DNA from: a bacterium
GTDB lineage: Bacteria > Hinthialibacterota > Hinthialibacteria > OLB16
Direction of reading: 5' to 3'
DNA: 64,000 nt
Assembly: GCA_022072055.1 (NCBI GenBank)
Contig: JAJVIK010000007.1
Location: forward strand, 434,001-498,000
The translations under genes were made by a program, and so were the position numbers. Under the pieces are notes generated by a model. That model was not told where the DNA came from. It saw only the letters and a list, made by a program, of their open reading frames with translations, and did not search any database. Below, piece after piece: positions 17,292-28,412 of this stretch; within the stretch, counting starts at the first letter, position 1; each line of letters starts with the position of its first letter.

Positions 17292-18431
17292 ATGAAGGCC
17301 CTTCGGACCATCAGTCTTGCAGGTCTGTTTCTGTTCGCTCAGGGAGTCTTTGGGCAGGCCTTTGACTCGGGCAGCGATGGCACGGATGGCGCGCTGGTTA
17401 TCGGGGCCGCCTCCGGAACTGTCACTCTCAACGTTCCGGAACCGGACGGAATCTTCAACTTCACGACCATCACCATCCAACACGGCGCCACCTTGATGTT
17501 TACCCCGAACAGGCTCAACACCCCGGTTTACATGCTGGCGACCGGGGATGTGAACATCGATGGGGATATCGATATAGGCGGAAAGAATGGAACTACCGTT
17601 CCACCGGTGGGCGGACAGGGCGGACCCGGCGGCTTTGCGGGTGGAGATCCCGCGCTGGCCGGGTCACCGGCTGGGCCGGGCCATGGTCCCGGCGGCGCCC
17701 ATGTGGATGGGCGCGCGGCTCACAACGGACTTCCCCTCCATGTACCGGACGACCCCAATCATGGCGTTCCTTACGGGAGCCCCTTGCTGGTTCCCCTGGT
17801 GGGTGGCTCCGGAGGGGGAGGAAGCACGAGTGGATTTGGGGGCGGCGGGGGTGGAGGCGCCCTCCTGATTGCCTCGAACACACAAATTATTCTATCGGGC
17901 AACGGAGATATTTCCGCGATTGGCGGCGCTCCCCACACCCATGCCGGCAGCAGCGGCTCCGTGCGTTTGGTCTCTCCCAAGGTATCAGGAAATGGGAGAA
18001 TCAGTGTCTTCGCGAATTCGGGATTTGGCGCTGTCGGCCGGGTGAGGATCGACACCATTAACCGCCGTGAACTCAGCATCAGTATTAATCCGGGCGGGGT
18101 TCTCTCCGTGGGGGGATTCATGCGCGTGTTCGCGGACCCGGCCCCGAGCCTCGCCCTGACCCATGTGGCCGGCAAGAACATCCCCGAGGGCACCACCGAG
18201 GCGGTGATGGTCTTCTTGCCCAACAACGCGCCGACCACCCAGCAGGTGACCGTCCAAGCACGCAATTACTCGGGGCAGCTTCCGATCCGGGTGACCCTCA
18301 ATCCCGATAGCGGCTCCAAAGTGATTGAGGACGCCACGATTGACATGACGGCGGGGAACCCGAATTCGGTCAGCGTGATGATGGATTTCCCCGTCAACAC
18401 GCCGGTAAGCGTGGAGGCGAACACGAAATAG
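17292..18431 (+). CDS. secreted Gly-rich protein
   Basis: 379-aa exported protein with a GGAGG ribosome site and a classical signal peptide (LAGLFLFAQGVFGQ). Residues 25-105 read as parallel beta strands (FNFTTITIQHGATLMFTP, VYMLATGDVNIDGDIDIGG), a pectate-lyase or adhesin-like layout. Residues about 105-200 are very Gly/Pro-rich with GGGGGGG runs. The C-terminal part is again beta-rich. Similar proteins occur in bacteria with large secretomes (myxobacteria, planctomycetes); their role is unknown. It is probably cotranscribed with the calcium-repeat protein. Confidence 0.7.
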   Translation: MKALRTISLAGLFLFAQGVFGQAFDSGSDGTDGALVIGAASGTVTLNVPEPDGIFNFTTITIQHGATLMFTPNRLNTPVYMLATGDVNIDGDIDIGGKNGTTVPPVGGQGGPGGFAGGDPALAGSPAGPGHGPGGAHVDGRAAHNGLPLHVPDDPNHGVPYGSPLLVPLVGGSGGGGSTSGFGGGGGGGALLIASNTQIILSGNGDISAIGGAPHTHAGSSGSVRLVSPKVSGNGRISVFANSGFGAVGRVRIDTINRRELSISINPGGVLSVGGFMRVFADPAPSLALTHVAGKNIPEGTTEAVMVFLPNNAPTTQQVTVQARNYSGQLPIRVTLNPDSGSKVIEDATIDMTAGNPNSVSVMMDFPVNTPVSVEANTK

Positions 18432-18458
18432 GCGCTTCAGACCCCGCCGCGACGGCGG

Positions 18459-19895
18459 TCAGACACCCAGCACCGCGGAACGGATCAGGGTGATCAGCCC
18501 GGCCGGGAAGACCCCCAGCCAGATCAGGCAAAGAGCGAGCGCGGCCAGGGTCGCGCTGCCAAGCAAGGCCACTTCACGAGCCGCCGCGCCCGGTTTGGCG
18601 CTGGTTTCGGCGGCATACATCGAGGCCACAATCCGCAGATAGTAGAAAAGCCCGAGCGCGCTGTTGATCACCACGCTCCCAAGCAGCACCCAGGCCCCCA
18701 TGTCCACACCCGCCGCCAGCAGATAGAACTTGCCGATGAACCCGGCGGTGAGCGGGATTCCGGCAAGCGACATGAGCATCGCCGCGAACACCCCGGCCTC
18801 GAACGGCCGCCGCCAGAACAGCCCGGCGTAATCGCGCAGCTCCTCCGCCTCGCGTTCGCGGCCCGAGATCACGCTGACCATCCCGAAGGTCCCCAGGGAG
18901 GTGGCCATATATGCGATCAGGTAATAGGTCACCGCCTCGGGCGCGAAGTTCCCGCCCGCGATAAAGGCCACCAAGAGATATCCGAGGTGCGCGATCGAGG
19001 AGTACGCCAGAATTCGCTTGACATTGTCCTGAAGCAGCGCGAGCAGGTTGCCCACGAACATCGACAGGATGGCGATCACCGATAGGAGTGTCATCACGGA
19101 GTCCGGAATCGCGCCACCCACGAGGAGATAAAGGCGAAGCAGAACCGCGGTCATGGCCCCCTTGGAGACGGTCGCCACGAAGGCGGTCACCGGGGCGGGC
19201 GCGCCTTCATACACATCCGGGGTCCACATGTGCAAGGGGACGAGCGCGAGCTTGAATCCGATTCCGATCCCCACCAGGGCAATCGCGCCGTTCACAAGGG
19301 TCTCGCGATGGCCCCCTTGGCGGATCAAGTCCACCATCTTCCCGAATTCCATGGTCCCGAGCTCGGCGTACAGCAGCGCCACGCCAAACAGGAGGAACGA
19401 GGTGGACACAGTGGCGAGCACCAGATACTTGAGGCCCGCCTCCAGCGAGCGCGGCTCGGTTCGGGTGTAACCCACAAGCGCGTAAAGGGAGATGGTCAAG
19501 AGCTCCAACCCAATGAACAGCGCGGCGAAATGGGTCGTGGCGACCAACACCCCCGCGCCCAAGGTGGCCATGAGCAGGAGCATGTAAAACTCATCCCGAT
19601 ACCCCGCTCGCTTCTCGAAATACCCATGTCCGAGAAGGGCCACGGCGGCTCCGGTGAGAAAAACCAGACCGAGATAGAACAGCGCGAGACGGTCGATCAG
19701 GATCAAGGGGGTCACCTGAACCGGGGCCACCTTCGCGGCCCACGCGAGCGAAACGAGCGAGGCCGCGAAACCGGCCAGGGTCAGCCCCAGGGCAAGCCCG
19801 TTGCTCCGCTTGAAGGAGGCGGCGAGCATCACCACCAGCGCGGCCAGACCCACCAGAATCAGCGGGGAAAGGGCGACAAATTGAGCCTCTGTCAC
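18459..19895 (-). CDS. nuoN: NADH-quinone oxidoreductase subunit N
   Basis: 478-aa antiporter-like proton-pumping subunit of respiratory complex I, with about 14 transmembrane helices. Conserved blocks: FIGLELLTISLYALVGY with the key Glu, LALVPLHMWTPDVYEGAP with the Lys/His helix, and ILAYSSIAHLGYLL. Last gene of the nuo operon; it starts 3 bp after nuoM ends. The convergent secreted-protein gene lies 27 bp beyond its stop. Confidence 0.97.
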   Translation of the reverse strand: MTEAQFVALSPLILVGLAALVVMLAASFKRSNGLALGLTLAGFAASLVSLAWAAKVAPVQVTPLILIDRLALFYLGLVFLTGAAVALLGHGYFEKRAGYRDEFYMLLLMATLGAGVLVATTHFAALFIGLELLTISLYALVGYTRTEPRSLEAGLKYLVLATVSTSFLLFGVALLYAELGTMEFGKMVDLIRQGGHRETLVNGAIALVGIGIGFKLALVPLHMWTPDVYEGAPAPVTAFVATVSKGAMTAVLLRLYLLVGGAIPDSVMTLLSVIAILSMFVGNLLALLQDNVKRILAYSSIAHLGYLLVAFIAGGNFAPEAVTYYLIAYMATSLGTFGMVSVISGREREAEELRDYAGLFWRRPFEAGVFAAMLMSLAGIPLTAGFIGKFYLLAAGVDMGAWVLLGSVVINSALGLFYYLRIVASMYAAETSAKPGAAAREVALLGSATLAALALCLIWLGVFPAGLITLIRSAVLGV

Positions 19896-19898
19896 GAA

Positions 19899-21404
19899 TC
19901 AACTCCTGAGTAGCGCCGCGGTCACCGGCTGGGTCATTTTTTCGAGCGACTGCACCACCGGAGCCACGGCATTCAGCACGGGCTGCGGATACACTCCAAG
20001 CCACACCAGTCCGATCACGAAGGCCGCGATCAACACCAGCTCCCGCGCATTGAGGTCCACAATCGTCCAGCCGCGCTCATTCGGGCCGAAGAAGGCGCCG
20101 CGCATGAACCACAGGGAGTAGACCGTGGCGCCCACAAGCCCAAGGGCCGCGATGGTGGTCGCCGGCACGCTGGCCTGGAAGGATCCGACCAAGATCAAGA
20201 ACTCCGCGATGAAGTTGCCGAGTCCCGGAAGCCCCAGCGAGGCCATGGCGAAGAACATCCCCGCCACCCCGAAGGCGGGCGCCGTGGTCCAAAGACCCCC
20301 CATCTTGCCCATGTCGCGGGTGTGAATCCGCTCATACAGCGCGCCCACGAGCATGAACTGCGCCCCCGCCGAAAGGCCGTGGCAGATCATCTGCATCACC
20401 ACCCCTTGGAGCGCGAACTCATTGAAGGAATAGATCCCGAGGAGCACGAAGCCCATGTGGCTGACACTGGTGTAGGCCACCAGCCGCTTGAGGTCGGACT
20501 GGGAAAAGGCCATCAACGCGGCGTAAATGATTCCGATCACGCCCAGGGTCATGGCCACCGGGGCGAACGACCGCGCGGCCTCCGGGAAGAGCGGCACGGT
20601 GAACCGCAAGAGACCATAGGCCCCGGTTTTGAGGAGGATCCCCGCCAGCACGATGCTGCCCGCGGTGGGCGCCTCGGTGTGGGCGTCCGGAAGCCACGGG
20701 TGGAACGGAAAGGCCGGGAGCTTCACGGTGAAGGCGATGAAGAAGCCGAGCATGATCCAGGTCGCCACCGCCGGGAGCATCTGGGTCCCCAAGAGCTCGC
20801 TGTAATCGAAGGTCAGGGTCCCGGTCCCGGCGCGGTGGACAAAGACCAGCGCAAGGATCGAAAGCAGCATCAGAAGACCGCTGGCTTGGGTGAAGATGAA
20901 GAACTTCACCGCGGCGTATTGACGGTTCTCGTGGCCCCAGATGCCGATCAGGAAATACATCGGCACCAGCATGATCTCCCAGAAGAAGAAGAACAGGAAC
21001 AGGTCGAGCGCAAGGAACACCCCGAGCACGCCCGCGATGATCCAGAGGAAGTTGAAGTGGAAGAACCCCGCGCGCTCCTGAATCTCGCTCCAGGAGGCCC
21101 CCACCCCGATAATCCCGAGGAACAGGGTGAGCAGCACCATCAGCGAGGAGAGGCCATCAAGACCGAGGTGGACGCTGATGCCGAGCACGGGAATCCAGCT
21201 CGCGCGGAACTCCTCGAACCAGACCTTCGAGCTTTCGTACTGGAAGCCGCCGAGGTGTTGCGAAATCATCCCAATCGCGAGCGCGGCATCCAGGGCCAGC
21301 GCCACCAGGGAAATCCAGCGACAGGCGGAAACATTGCGCGAGCCGACAAACCCGGCCACGACGCCGCCCACGAGCGGGATAAGGATCAGCCAGACCAGAA
21401 TCAT
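19899..21404 (-). CDS. nuoM: NADH-quinone oxidoreductase subunit M
   Basis: 501-aa antiporter-like membrane subunit of complex I. FFFWEIMLVPMYFLIGIWG carries the conserved Glu and LPAFPFHPWLPDAHTEAPTAGSI the Lys/His proton-channel helix. I chose the ATG at 21404, which overlaps the nuoL stop by 4 bp and begins directly with the first transmembrane helix. Confidence 0.97.
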   Translation of the reverse strand: MILVWLILIPLVGGVVAGFVGSRNVSACRWISLVALALDAALAIGMISQHLGGFQYESSKVWFEEFRASWIPVLGISVHLGLDGLSSLMVLLTLFLGIIGVGASWSEIQERAGFFHFNFLWIIAGVLGVFLALDLFLFFFFWEIMLVPMYFLIGIWGHENRQYAAVKFFIFTQASGLLMLLSILALVFVHRAGTGTLTFDYSELLGTQMLPAVATWIMLGFFIAFTVKLPAFPFHPWLPDAHTEAPTAGSIVLAGILLKTGAYGLLRFTVPLFPEAARSFAPVAMTLGVIGIIYAALMAFSQSDLKRLVAYTSVSHMGFVLLGIYSFNEFALQGVVMQMICHGLSAGAQFMLVGALYERIHTRDMGKMGGLWTTAPAFGVAGMFFAMASLGLPGLGNFIAEFLILVGSFQASVPATTIAALGLVGATVYSLWFMRGAFFGPNERGWTIVDLNARELVLIAAFVIGLVWLGVYPQPVLNAVAPVVQSLEKMTQPVTAALLRS

Positions 21405-23305
21405 GTGAACACCATCACGCTCATGAGAATCAGGCACCCCGCCGCGATCCCCGCCGCGTACCACCGCACCCTGCCGGTCACAGTCAGCCCGAGCAGGAAG
21501 TGAACGAGCATGCCGACCGCCGCGAGGAAGCTGTAGCCGAGATCGACAATATCGCGCTTGTTGACTCGCGCGATCCAGCAATAGGGGTTCACGAACAGGG
21601 TGTCATAGAGCTTGTCGAAGCCCAGCCCCGAGAAGAGGAAGGCGTGGAGCTTCCGGTTTCCCTCGCTCTTCATCTTTTCCTCGATGATCTCCGGCTTGGC
21701 GAGGAACAGGACATAAGCCGCCGCGATGCCGCCGAGCCCAAGCGCCATCGCCACGACCATCAGTCCGATCTCCAAACCCGCGCCATGGTGCGCCTCGGCG
21801 GCATGCCCGGCGGCGTGCGCGAACGAGGGGGCCATGAAGTCCGCGAAGAACTGGGCGTGCCCCATGAAGTGCGGGAGTTCGATGAATCCCCCAACGGTCG
21901 AGAGGAACGCCAGCGCCAGGAGCGGGAAGTTCATCACCCAGCCCGGCTTGTGGTGGACATGGGTTTTCGGTTCTCCGAAAAAGGCGATGAACACCATCCG
22001 AAAGGTGTAGGCGGAGGTCATCAGCGCCCCCAGAGCGCCCGCGAGCCAAAGCAGGAAGTGGCCGTGCTCGGAGGTGAAAGCCTGATACAGAATCGCATCC
22101 TTGCTGTAGAACCCGGAGGTGATGAAGGGGATCGCGGCGAGCGAGCTCGCCCCGATCAGGAAGGTCCGGTAGGTGAGCGGCAACTGCTTGCGAATCCCGC
22201 CCATCTTGAAGATGTTCTGTTCGTGGTGGAGCGCGTAAATCACCGAGCCGGCGGCGAGGAACAGCAGCGCCTTGAAGAAGGCGTGGGTCATGAAGTGGAA
22301 CATCGCCGCCGACCAGGCTCCGACTCCAAGGGCGAGAAACATGTACCCGATCTGGCTGATGGTCGAGTAAGCCAGGACCCGCTTGATGTCCGATTGCGCG
22401 AAGGCGGCCAATCCGGCGATCAGGAGGGTCAACGCGCCGACCACGGCGACGGCGGCCATCGCCGCCGGGGCCAGGGTGTAGATCACATAGGTCCGCGCGA
22501 TCAGATAAACCCCCGCGGTGACCATGGTGGCGGCGTGGATGAGCGCGCTCACCGGAGTGGGACCCGCCATCGCGTCCGGCAACCAGGTCTGGAGCGGGAG
22601 CTGGCCGGATTTGCCCACCGCGCCCCCCAAGAGCAGCAGCGCGGTCGCAAGCGCCATGCCCGATCCCGGCTCCCAACGAGTCGCGGCGCGCTCCAAGAGG
22701 TCCTGAACCTGGAGGGTGCCGAGCTGGGTGACCAGCAGGAAGAAACCCAGCGCCATCGCGGTGTCGCCCACGCGGGTGACAATGAAGGCTTTTTGCGCGG
22801 CCTTGCAGTTGGCGGGGTCCTTGTACCAGAAACCGATGAGGAGATAGCTGCAAAGCCCGACCCCCTCCCAGCCGACATACAGCAGCAGCAGGTTGTCCGC
22901 GAGCACCAGGATCAGCATCGCGAACACAAACAGGTTCATGCAGGCGAAGAAGCGGCTGTAGTCCTCGTCATCGTGCATATAACCGACCGAATAGAGGTGG
23001 ATCAGGAAACCGACCCCGGTAACCACCAGGGTCATGACCAAGGAAAGGGGATCGAGATACAGCGCGATCTCGGGTTTGAAAGCGCCCACATCGAGCCAGG
23101 TCCAAAGCGCCTGGGTGAAGTGGTGGCCCTCCGGCGGGGAGGTGAGAAAGGTCCACTTGAGCAGCCCGGCGATGAGGGCGGAAATCCCCACCGAACCGGC
23201 TCCAACCCAGGCGACCCCGCTCTTGCCGAGCTTCTCACCCGCGAAAAGGAGCACCAGGAAACCCGCGAGGGGAAGCGCGGGGATCAACCACAGAAGGTCT
23301 AGCAT
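21401..23305 (-). CDS. nuoL: NADH-quinone oxidoreductase subunit L
   Basis: 634-aa distal proton-pumping subunit of complex I. YVGWEGVGLCSYLLIGFW (conserved Glu) and KSGQLPLQTWLPDAMAGPTP (channel Lys and broken helix) are intact, and the C-terminal region supplies the long lateral helix that braces NuoM and NuoN. Two bp separate it from nuoK. Confidence 0.97.
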   Translation of the reverse strand: MLDLLWLIPALPLAGFLVLLFAGEKLGKSGVAWVGAGSVGISALIAGLLKWTFLTSPPEGHHFTQALWTWLDVGAFKPEIALYLDPLSLVMTLVVTGVGFLIHLYSVGYMHDDEDYSRFFACMNLFVFAMLILVLADNLLLLYVGWEGVGLCSYLLIGFWYKDPANCKAAQKAFIVTRVGDTAMALGFFLLVTQLGTLQVQDLLERAATRWEPGSGMALATALLLLGGAVGKSGQLPLQTWLPDAMAGPTPVSALIHAATMVTAGVYLIARTYVIYTLAPAAMAAVAVVGALTLLIAGLAAFAQSDIKRVLAYSTISQIGYMFLALGVGAWSAAMFHFMTHAFFKALLFLAAGSVIYALHHEQNIFKMGGIRKQLPLTYRTFLIGASSLAAIPFITSGFYSKDAILYQAFTSEHGHFLLWLAGALGALMTSAYTFRMVFIAFFGEPKTHVHHKPGWVMNFPLLALAFLSTVGGFIELPHFMGHAQFFADFMAPSFAHAAGHAAEAHHGAGLEIGLMVVAMALGLGGIAAAYVLFLAKPEIIEEKMKSEGNRKLHAFLFSGLGFDKLYDTLFVNPYCWIARVNKRDIVDLGYSFLAAVGMLVHFLLGLTVTGRVRWYAAGIAAGCLILMSVMVFT

Positions 23306-23306
23306 C

Positions 23307-23615
23307 TTATCCTCGCATCAGACTCGCGGCGTCCGCGTCGAGAGTCTTCATCCGTTTGAACATCTGGTACACCAGCGCCAGCCCGACCGCGACTTCGGCG
23401 GCGGCCACGGTCACAATGAAAATGAACACAATCTGCCCATCCGGCTGGCTCCAGCGCGCGCCGGCGACCACAAAGGCCAGCGCGGCGGAGTTCATCATGA
23501 TCTCCAGGGACATCAGGACATACAGGATGTTTCGCCGGACCAACACCCCCGCAAGACCCACGGCAAAGAGCAACCCGGCGAGGAGGAGCCCATGATCCAT
23601 CGGAACCGAGGTCAT
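23307..23615 (-). CDS. nuoK: NADH-quinone oxidoreductase subunit K
   Basis: 102-aa, three-helix membrane subunit. The buried-Glu helix [16 protein letters not shown] is present. The ATG overlaps the nuoJ stop by one base. Family length is about 100 aa. Confidence 0.96.
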   Translation of the reverse strand: MTSVPMDHGLLLAGLLFAVGLAGVLVRRNILYVLMSLEIMMNSAALAFVVAGARWSQPDGQIVFIFIVTVAAAEVAVGLALVYQMFKRMKTLDADAASLMRG

Positions 23616-24136
23616 CAGCCGTTCCCTCCTTCGGCCTCATCGGGCAGGTCGCGCTTGCCCAGGTGATAGGCCCCGACCAAGCCCGCGAGGAGAATCATCG
23701 AGGCCAGCTCCACTCCGAGGAAGTAGATCTCGAACATGGAAATCCCCACGGTCTTGGCGTCCACATAGGACCCCGCTTGCACACTCCGTCCGCCCGCCAG
23801 AATCACATACAGGAACAGACCCGCGAGCAACACCGAGAGCGCGGAGGGGCCGACCCAGATGCCTGGCGTGAGCAGGAGACTCTCCTGCCTGGTGGAGGGC
23901 GGGGGTCCGATGTTCAGGAGCATGATCATGAACACGAACAGGACAATGATGGCCCCGGCGTAGATGATCACCTCAAGCGCCGCCGCGAAGTGCGCGCCGA
24001 GAGTGAAGAACACCACCGCCACGGCGAGCAGCGAAACCATCAGATAAAGCACGGCATGCACCGGATTCCGGCGCGTCACCACCATAAGTGTGGCGAACAG
24101 CGCGACCGCGGAGGCGACATAAAAGGCGATTGTCAT
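23615..24136 (-). CDS. nuoJ: NADH-quinone oxidoreductase subunit J
   Basis: 173-aa membrane subunit with five predicted transmembrane helices. The pi-bulge helix region [20 protein letters not shown], which links the quinone site to the proton channels, is well conserved. It follows nuoI by 22 bp. Confidence 0.96.
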   Translation of the reverse strand: MTIAFYVASAVALFATLMVVTRRNPVHAVLYLMVSLLAVAVVFFTLGAHFAAALEVIIYAGAIIVLFVFMIMLLNIGPPPSTRQESLLLTPGIWVGPSALSVLLAGLFLYVILAGGRSVQAGSYVDAKTVGISMFEIYFLGVELASMILLAGLVGAYHLGKRDLPDEAEGGNG

Positions 24137-24158
24137 TGAGGCGCTCGCTCTTCCCTTC

Positions 24159-24674
24159 TCAAGGCAACAGGCTGTGCGGGTCCACCGGGGGCTCCTCGCA
24201 CTCAGCCTCGCCCTTGCCCTTGCCCTTGATCGCGAGTCCGGCCACCCGGTAGAAGTTGTAACCCGGGTATTTGCCGGGACCGCTGATCAACAGGTCTTCT
24301 TTTTCATAGACCAGGTTCTTGCGACGGTACTCGCTGACCTCGAAATCCGGGGTGAGCTGGATCGCGTAGGTCGGGCAGGCCTCCTCGCAGTATCCGCAGA
24401 AGATGCAGCGCGAGAAGTTGATCCGGAAGAAATCGGGATAGCGCCGCCCATGCTCATCCTCCGTGGCTTGAAGCGAAATGCAGGCCACCGGGCAAGCCAC
24501 CGCGCAGAGGTTGCAGGCCACACAGCGCTCCTCGCCGTCCGGATCGCGGGTGAGGACAATCCTCCCGCGCCAGCGCGGCGGATAGTAGGGCATCTCGTCC
24601 GGGTATTGAGTGGTCTCGCGCCTGCTGAAGGAGTGCAGGAACACCAGCCACATGGTTTTGATCAAGCTCAGCAT
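24159..24674 (-). CDS. nuoI: NADH-quinone oxidoreductase subunit I
   Basis: 171-aa peripheral-arm subunit carrying clusters N6a and N6b. Two complete 4Fe-4S motifs are visible: [12 protein letters not shown] and [12 protein letters not shown]. It passes electrons from NuoG toward NuoB. The N-terminal amphipathic helix ([18 protein letters not shown]) contacts the membrane arm. It starts 9 bp after the nuoH stop. Confidence 0.97.
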   Translation of the reverse strand: MLSLIKTMWLVFLHSFSRRETTQYPDEMPYYPPRWRGRIVLTRDPDGEERCVACNLCAVACPVACISLQATEDEHGRRYPDFFRINFSRCIFCGYCEEACPTYAIQLTPDFEVSEYRRKNLVYEKEDLLISGPGKYPGYNFYRVAGLAIKGKGKGEAECEEPPVDPHSLLP

Positions 24675-24683
24675 GGTCGTGTC

Positions 24684-25670
24684 CTATTCCAGAGCCAAGA
24701 GCGCCGCGCCCGTGATGAGCAGATTGGCGAGCGACAGCGGGAGCATGATTTTCCAACCGAAGGCGATCAACTGGTCGTAGCGCGGACGGCAGAACGAGGC
24801 GCGCAGGAGAATGAACAGGCACAAGAACACGAAGGTCTTGGCGGCGAACCAACCGAACTGAACGAGCTTGAGCGCCAACCCCTCGGAGATCCCGAAGGTG
24901 GGCCCATCCCAGCCGCCGAAATAGAGCACGGTCATCAGGCAGGAGATCAACGTGATGCCGATATACTCCCCGATGAAGAACATCCCGAATTTCATGCTCG
25001 AATACTCGGAGTGGAACCCGGCGATGAGCTCCGCCTCGGCCTCGGGGAGATCAAAGGGGAGCCGATGGGTCTCCGCGATCCCCGCGATCAGGAACAGCAT
25101 CATCCCGAGGAACTGCGGCACGCAATACCAGATGGTGTTTTGTTGGGCCTCCACGATCTTGGCCAGGTTGAAGGTGCCCGACATGAGCACCACGCCCATC
25201 AGACTAAGCCCCATGAAGACTTCATACCCCAGCATCTGCGCGGAGGCGCGCAACCCGCCGAGCAGCGAGTACTTGTTGTTCGAGGCCCAGCCCGCGAGGG
25301 TCACGCTATAGACCCCCAGCGAGGACATCGCGAGGAAGAACAGCAACCCGACGCTCATATCCACCACGCTCCATCCGGGCGCGAAGGGGATCACCGCGAA
25401 GGCGGTGAGCGCGGTCACATTGATGATGCAGGGGGCCAAAATGAAGGTGGCCTTGTCGGCGAAGGGAGGAATCCAGTCCTCCTTGAAAAACATCTTGATG
25501 GCGTCCGCAAGCACCTGAAAGAGCCCGAACGGGCCGACCCGGTTCGGGCCATAACGATCCTGCCAGAGCGCGAGCAGCCGGCGCTCCAGCCAGATCAGGC
25601 CCGGCGCGACATGCAGCACCCCCAGAATCACGAAGGCGATGATCAACAGAGTTCCGAGCGTTTCGTTCAT
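24684..25670 (-). CDS. nuoH: NADH-quinone oxidoreductase subunit H
   Basis: 328-aa membrane subunit that forms part of the quinone chamber. [20 protein letters not shown] and [20 protein letters not shown] carry the conserved Glu/Arg residues. The ATG at 25670 overlaps the nuoG stop by 4 bp; longer in-frame extensions lie in nuoG and look non-native. Confidence 0.97.
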   Translation of the reverse strand: MNETLGTLLIIAFVILGVLHVAPGLIWLERRLLALWQDRYGPNRVGPFGLFQVLADAIKMFFKEDWIPPFADKATFILAPCIINVTALTAFAVIPFAPGWSVVDMSVGLLFFLAMSSLGVYSVTLAGWASNNKYSLLGGLRASAQMLGYEVFMGLSLMGVVLMSGTFNLAKIVEAQQNTIWYCVPQFLGMMLFLIAGIAETHRLPFDLPEAEAELIAGFHSEYSSMKFGMFFIGEYIGITLISCLMTVLYFGGWDGPTFGISEGLALKLVQFGWFAAKTFVFLCLFILLRASFCRPRYDQLIAFGWKIMLPLSLANLLITGAALLALE

Positions 25671-28393
25671 CGGACCACCGCCTTGTTTGCGCGAACTCGC
25701 TCCGGCAGGGAAACCACCGAGGGAAGGTCCGGAAGCCCGACCGGCGCGCCCGCCACACCCTTGGGCAGCGAGGCGACCACCCGCGCCGGGAGCCGTCGCG
25801 GCAGACCGCATATCGTGACCTCGACCTCATCGCCGTCGGCCACGGCCAGTCGCTTGGAATCCTCGGCGCTGAGCGCGAGGGCCGCCTTGGCGGTTCGCTG
25901 CTCGATCGCCGGGGAAAGCGCGCTGAGCGCCTCGGAGCCGAAAATCTGGTGCAGGGGAACGAGGAGCAGCTCCCCATCAGAAGGTTGGTGGGCCGCCGGG
26001 ATGTGGGAGTGGTAGGACTTGCGCGCGTCCGGGGCGGGTTCGATCAAACGGACCCCGGGGTCGCCGCCGCGAAGCGGACCGGCGACCTCCTCCTGAAAGC
26101 GGGTCAGGGCCTGGACCGAGTTCCAGCCGGGGGCCCAGAAGCGCGTGACCAGTGGGGAGGGCGCGCGTCCGAGGAAGCCTTCCATTGAAAAAGTCAGCGG
26201 GGAATCCGGGTCTTCCGGCGGTTTCTGCTCGTGAATGTTGATGTGCGCGTTCATCGCGGTTCGACCGCTGTAGCGGTGCGGTTGGCGCGGGATCTTGAGT
26301 CCGGTCACCCGGAAGGAGGGGTCCGGCGCGGCGGCGGTCACCGCTGCAAGGTCGGCTTGCGCTTCCAGCATGGCGTGATGGACATCCGTGAGACTGTTCC
26401 ATCCCGCCACCCTCTCGCCGAACCCCGCCGCGAGCATCAGCTCGCGGAGCCAGCGCCAGGATTCCTGAATTTCTCCCTTCGGCACAAACACCTGGAAGAA
26501 GCGCTGCATGCGCCCCTCGTTGCTGACCAGCGTCCCGTCCGATTCGGCGAAGGTCCCCGCCGGAAGCAGCGCGGCGGCCTTGGCGGTGGTGGCGTGTTCG
26601 GTGTGATCCACGACGATCACTCGTTTCGCGGTATCGAGGAGCTCGTCCACCGCCTTCTTGGGCGCGCGGCGGTAGAGATCGTTCTCAAGGATCACCAGCG
26701 TGTCGGCTTCGCCCTTCTTGACCGCCTCCAGGGCGCGCCCGATCCCGCCCTCGGCGAGCAGCGCGAGTCCCAGGCTGTTGCATTCGGGAACGACCAGGCT
26801 GAGGTCCGCCCCCTGGCCCTCCTTGGAAAGCGCCCAGGCCACATTGGCGGCCGCCTCCAGGACGGCTTCGCTTCCAAGACTGGTTCCGGAAACCACCAGC
26901 GGGCGCTTGGCGCTTCGGAGCGCCTCGGCGATTCGCGCCGCGAGCGCGGCGGCATCCGGGCTCAGATCGGCGACTCTCGGGGCTTCGGGGTCCAGGGCAT
27001 GGGCGACCGCGAAACCGAGGCGCGCGAGGTCTTCAGGGGCGGCGTGATAGGTCTCGGCGGCGATGTCGTCGAGACGGGTCGCGGCGGCGGTGGCGATGAA
27101 GCAAGGGCCCTTTTCGTCTTGAATGATTTCGCGCGCGGCGAGGTCATGCCAGTCGGGGATCCCGGCCTTGGCGGCGAGCCCCAACGGCGCATTGCGAACC
27201 AGTTGACGAAGCGAGAGCGCGAGGCGCGGCGAGGTGTTGGTGAGATCCTCGCCGAGGACCAGCACGGCATCGCAGCGCTCCACATCCTTAAGCGAGGCCG
27301 AGCGCGCCGGACCATCCTGGAGGATTTCCAGGGCCAGCGAGACCAGCTTGGCCTCCTTGTCGGCGACCCCGGCGAAGAAGCGGCTGTCCCCCACAAGGGT
27401 CTTGAGGGCGAAATTGCCTTCCAGCGAGGCGCGCGGCGAGCCGATACCGATCACCTTTTCACGGTCCTTGAAGGCAGCCCCGAGCTCCGCGAGGAGCGCT
27501 TGCTTGGTCACGCTCTCCAGCGCCCCCTCCTTGGCGCGTCGCAGGCGAGGCTCGCGGATCCGTGTGGCGGCGTTCACAAACGAATACCCGAACCGTCCCC
27601 GGTCGCACAGGAAATAGCCGTTCACCTCGCCATGATAGCGGTTGAGGATGCGGCGGATTTCGCCGTAGCGCTCGCCCGGGATGGTGTTGCAGCCTTGGGC
27701 GCAGTGAACGCAGACCGAGGGCGCGGTCTGGAGATCCCACTTGCGGGTGTAGTGCTCCTTGAGGGTCTTGTCGGTGAACACCCCGGTGGGGCAGACCTCG
27801 ACCAGGTTGCCGCTGAACTCGCTCTCCAGCGCGCCATCCTCGTGGCGCCCGAAGTAGACATGGTTCTTGGAGGCGAAGGCGGCCAAGTCCCCTCCGCCCG
27901 CGTAGTCGTGGTAGAAGCGCACGCAGCGGTAACAGGTGATGCAGCGGTTCATCTCGTGGTTGATGAACGGGCCGAGGTATTGGTTGTTGAAGGTGCGCTT
28001 CTTGAAGCGGTACCCGCGGTAGTTGTGCCCGGTCATGACCGTCATGTCTTGCAGGTGGCACTCGCCGCCCTCGTCGCAGATCGGGCAATCGTGCGGGTGA
28101 TTGGTCATGAGCGACTCGATGATCGTGGCGCGGAACTCCTTCGAGTCGGGATCCTCAAGAGTGATCACCATGCCTTCGGTGACCGGAGTCATGCAGGACA
28201 TGACCAAGCGCCCCTGTTTGTCATTTTCGTCCCGGTATTGCTTGACCGCGCACTGGCGGCAAGCCCCCACCGAGCCGAGCGCGGGGTGCCAGCAGAAGTA
28301 AGGGAGGTTCAGGCCGAGCGAAAGGCAGACATGCAGCAGGTTCTGCCCGGCCTCGGCCTCATACTGTTTTCCGTCGATCAGCAATTTCGCCAT
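25667..28393 (-). CDS. nuoG: NADH-quinone oxidoreductase subunit G
   Basis: 908-aa iron-sulfur subunit of the peripheral arm. The N-terminal 2Fe-2S domain ([19 protein letters not shown]), the His-ligated 4Fe-4S site ([16 protein letters not shown]), a further 4Fe-4S site (CITCYRC, then [10 protein letters not shown]) and the extra N7-type motif CVHCAQGC are all present, ahead of a molybdopterin-oxidoreductase-like domain. Length and N-terminal sequence closely resemble the Proteobacteria/E. coli NuoG. It is an internal gene of the operon, with nuoF 19 bp upstream. Confidence 0.97.
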   Translation of the reverse strand: MAKLLIDGKQYEAEAGQNLLHVCLSLGLNLPYFCWHPALGSVGACRQCAVKQYRDENDKQGRLVMSCMTPVTEGMVITLEDPDSKEFRATIIESLMTNHPHDCPICDEGGECHLQDMTVMTGHNYRGYRFKKRTFNNQYLGPFINHEMNRCITCYRCVRFYHDYAGGGDLAAFASKNHVYFGRHEDGALESEFSGNLVEVCPTGVFTDKTLKEHYTRKWDLQTAPSVCVHCAQGCNTIPGERYGEIRRILNRYHGEVNGYFLCDRGRFGYSFVNAATRIREPRLRRAKEGALESVTKQALLAELGAAFKDREKVIGIGSPRASLEGNFALKTLVGDSRFFAGVADKEAKLVSLALEILQDGPARSASLKDVERCDAVLVLGEDLTNTSPRLALSLRQLVRNAPLGLAAKAGIPDWHDLAAREIIQDEKGPCFIATAAATRLDDIAAETYHAAPEDLARLGFAVAHALDPEAPRVADLSPDAAALAARIAEALRSAKRPLVVSGTSLGSEAVLEAAANVAWALSKEGQGADLSLVVPECNSLGLALLAEGGIGRALEAVKKGEADTLVILENDLYRRAPKKAVDELLDTAKRVIVVDHTEHATTAKAAALLPAGTFAESDGTLVSNEGRMQRFFQVFVPKGEIQESWRWLRELMLAAGFGERVAGWNSLTDVHHAMLEAQADLAAVTAAAPDPSFRVTGLKIPRQPHRYSGRTAMNAHINIHEQKPPEDPDSPLTFSMEGFLGRAPSPLVTRFWAPGWNSVQALTRFQEEVAGPLRGGDPGVRLIEPAPDARKSYHSHIPAAHQPSDGELLLVPLHQIFGSEALSALSPAIEQRTAKAALALSAEDSKRLAVADGDEVEVTICGLPRRLPARVVASLPKGVAGAPVGLPDLPSVVSLPERVRANKAVVR

Positions 28394-28412
28394 CGGTCGC
28401 TTGCTCCGTCCC

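Noticed and set aside
21500-23302. 600-codon plus-strand frame
   Set aside because: Antisense to nuoL; charged low-complexity translation, no membrane helices or domain.
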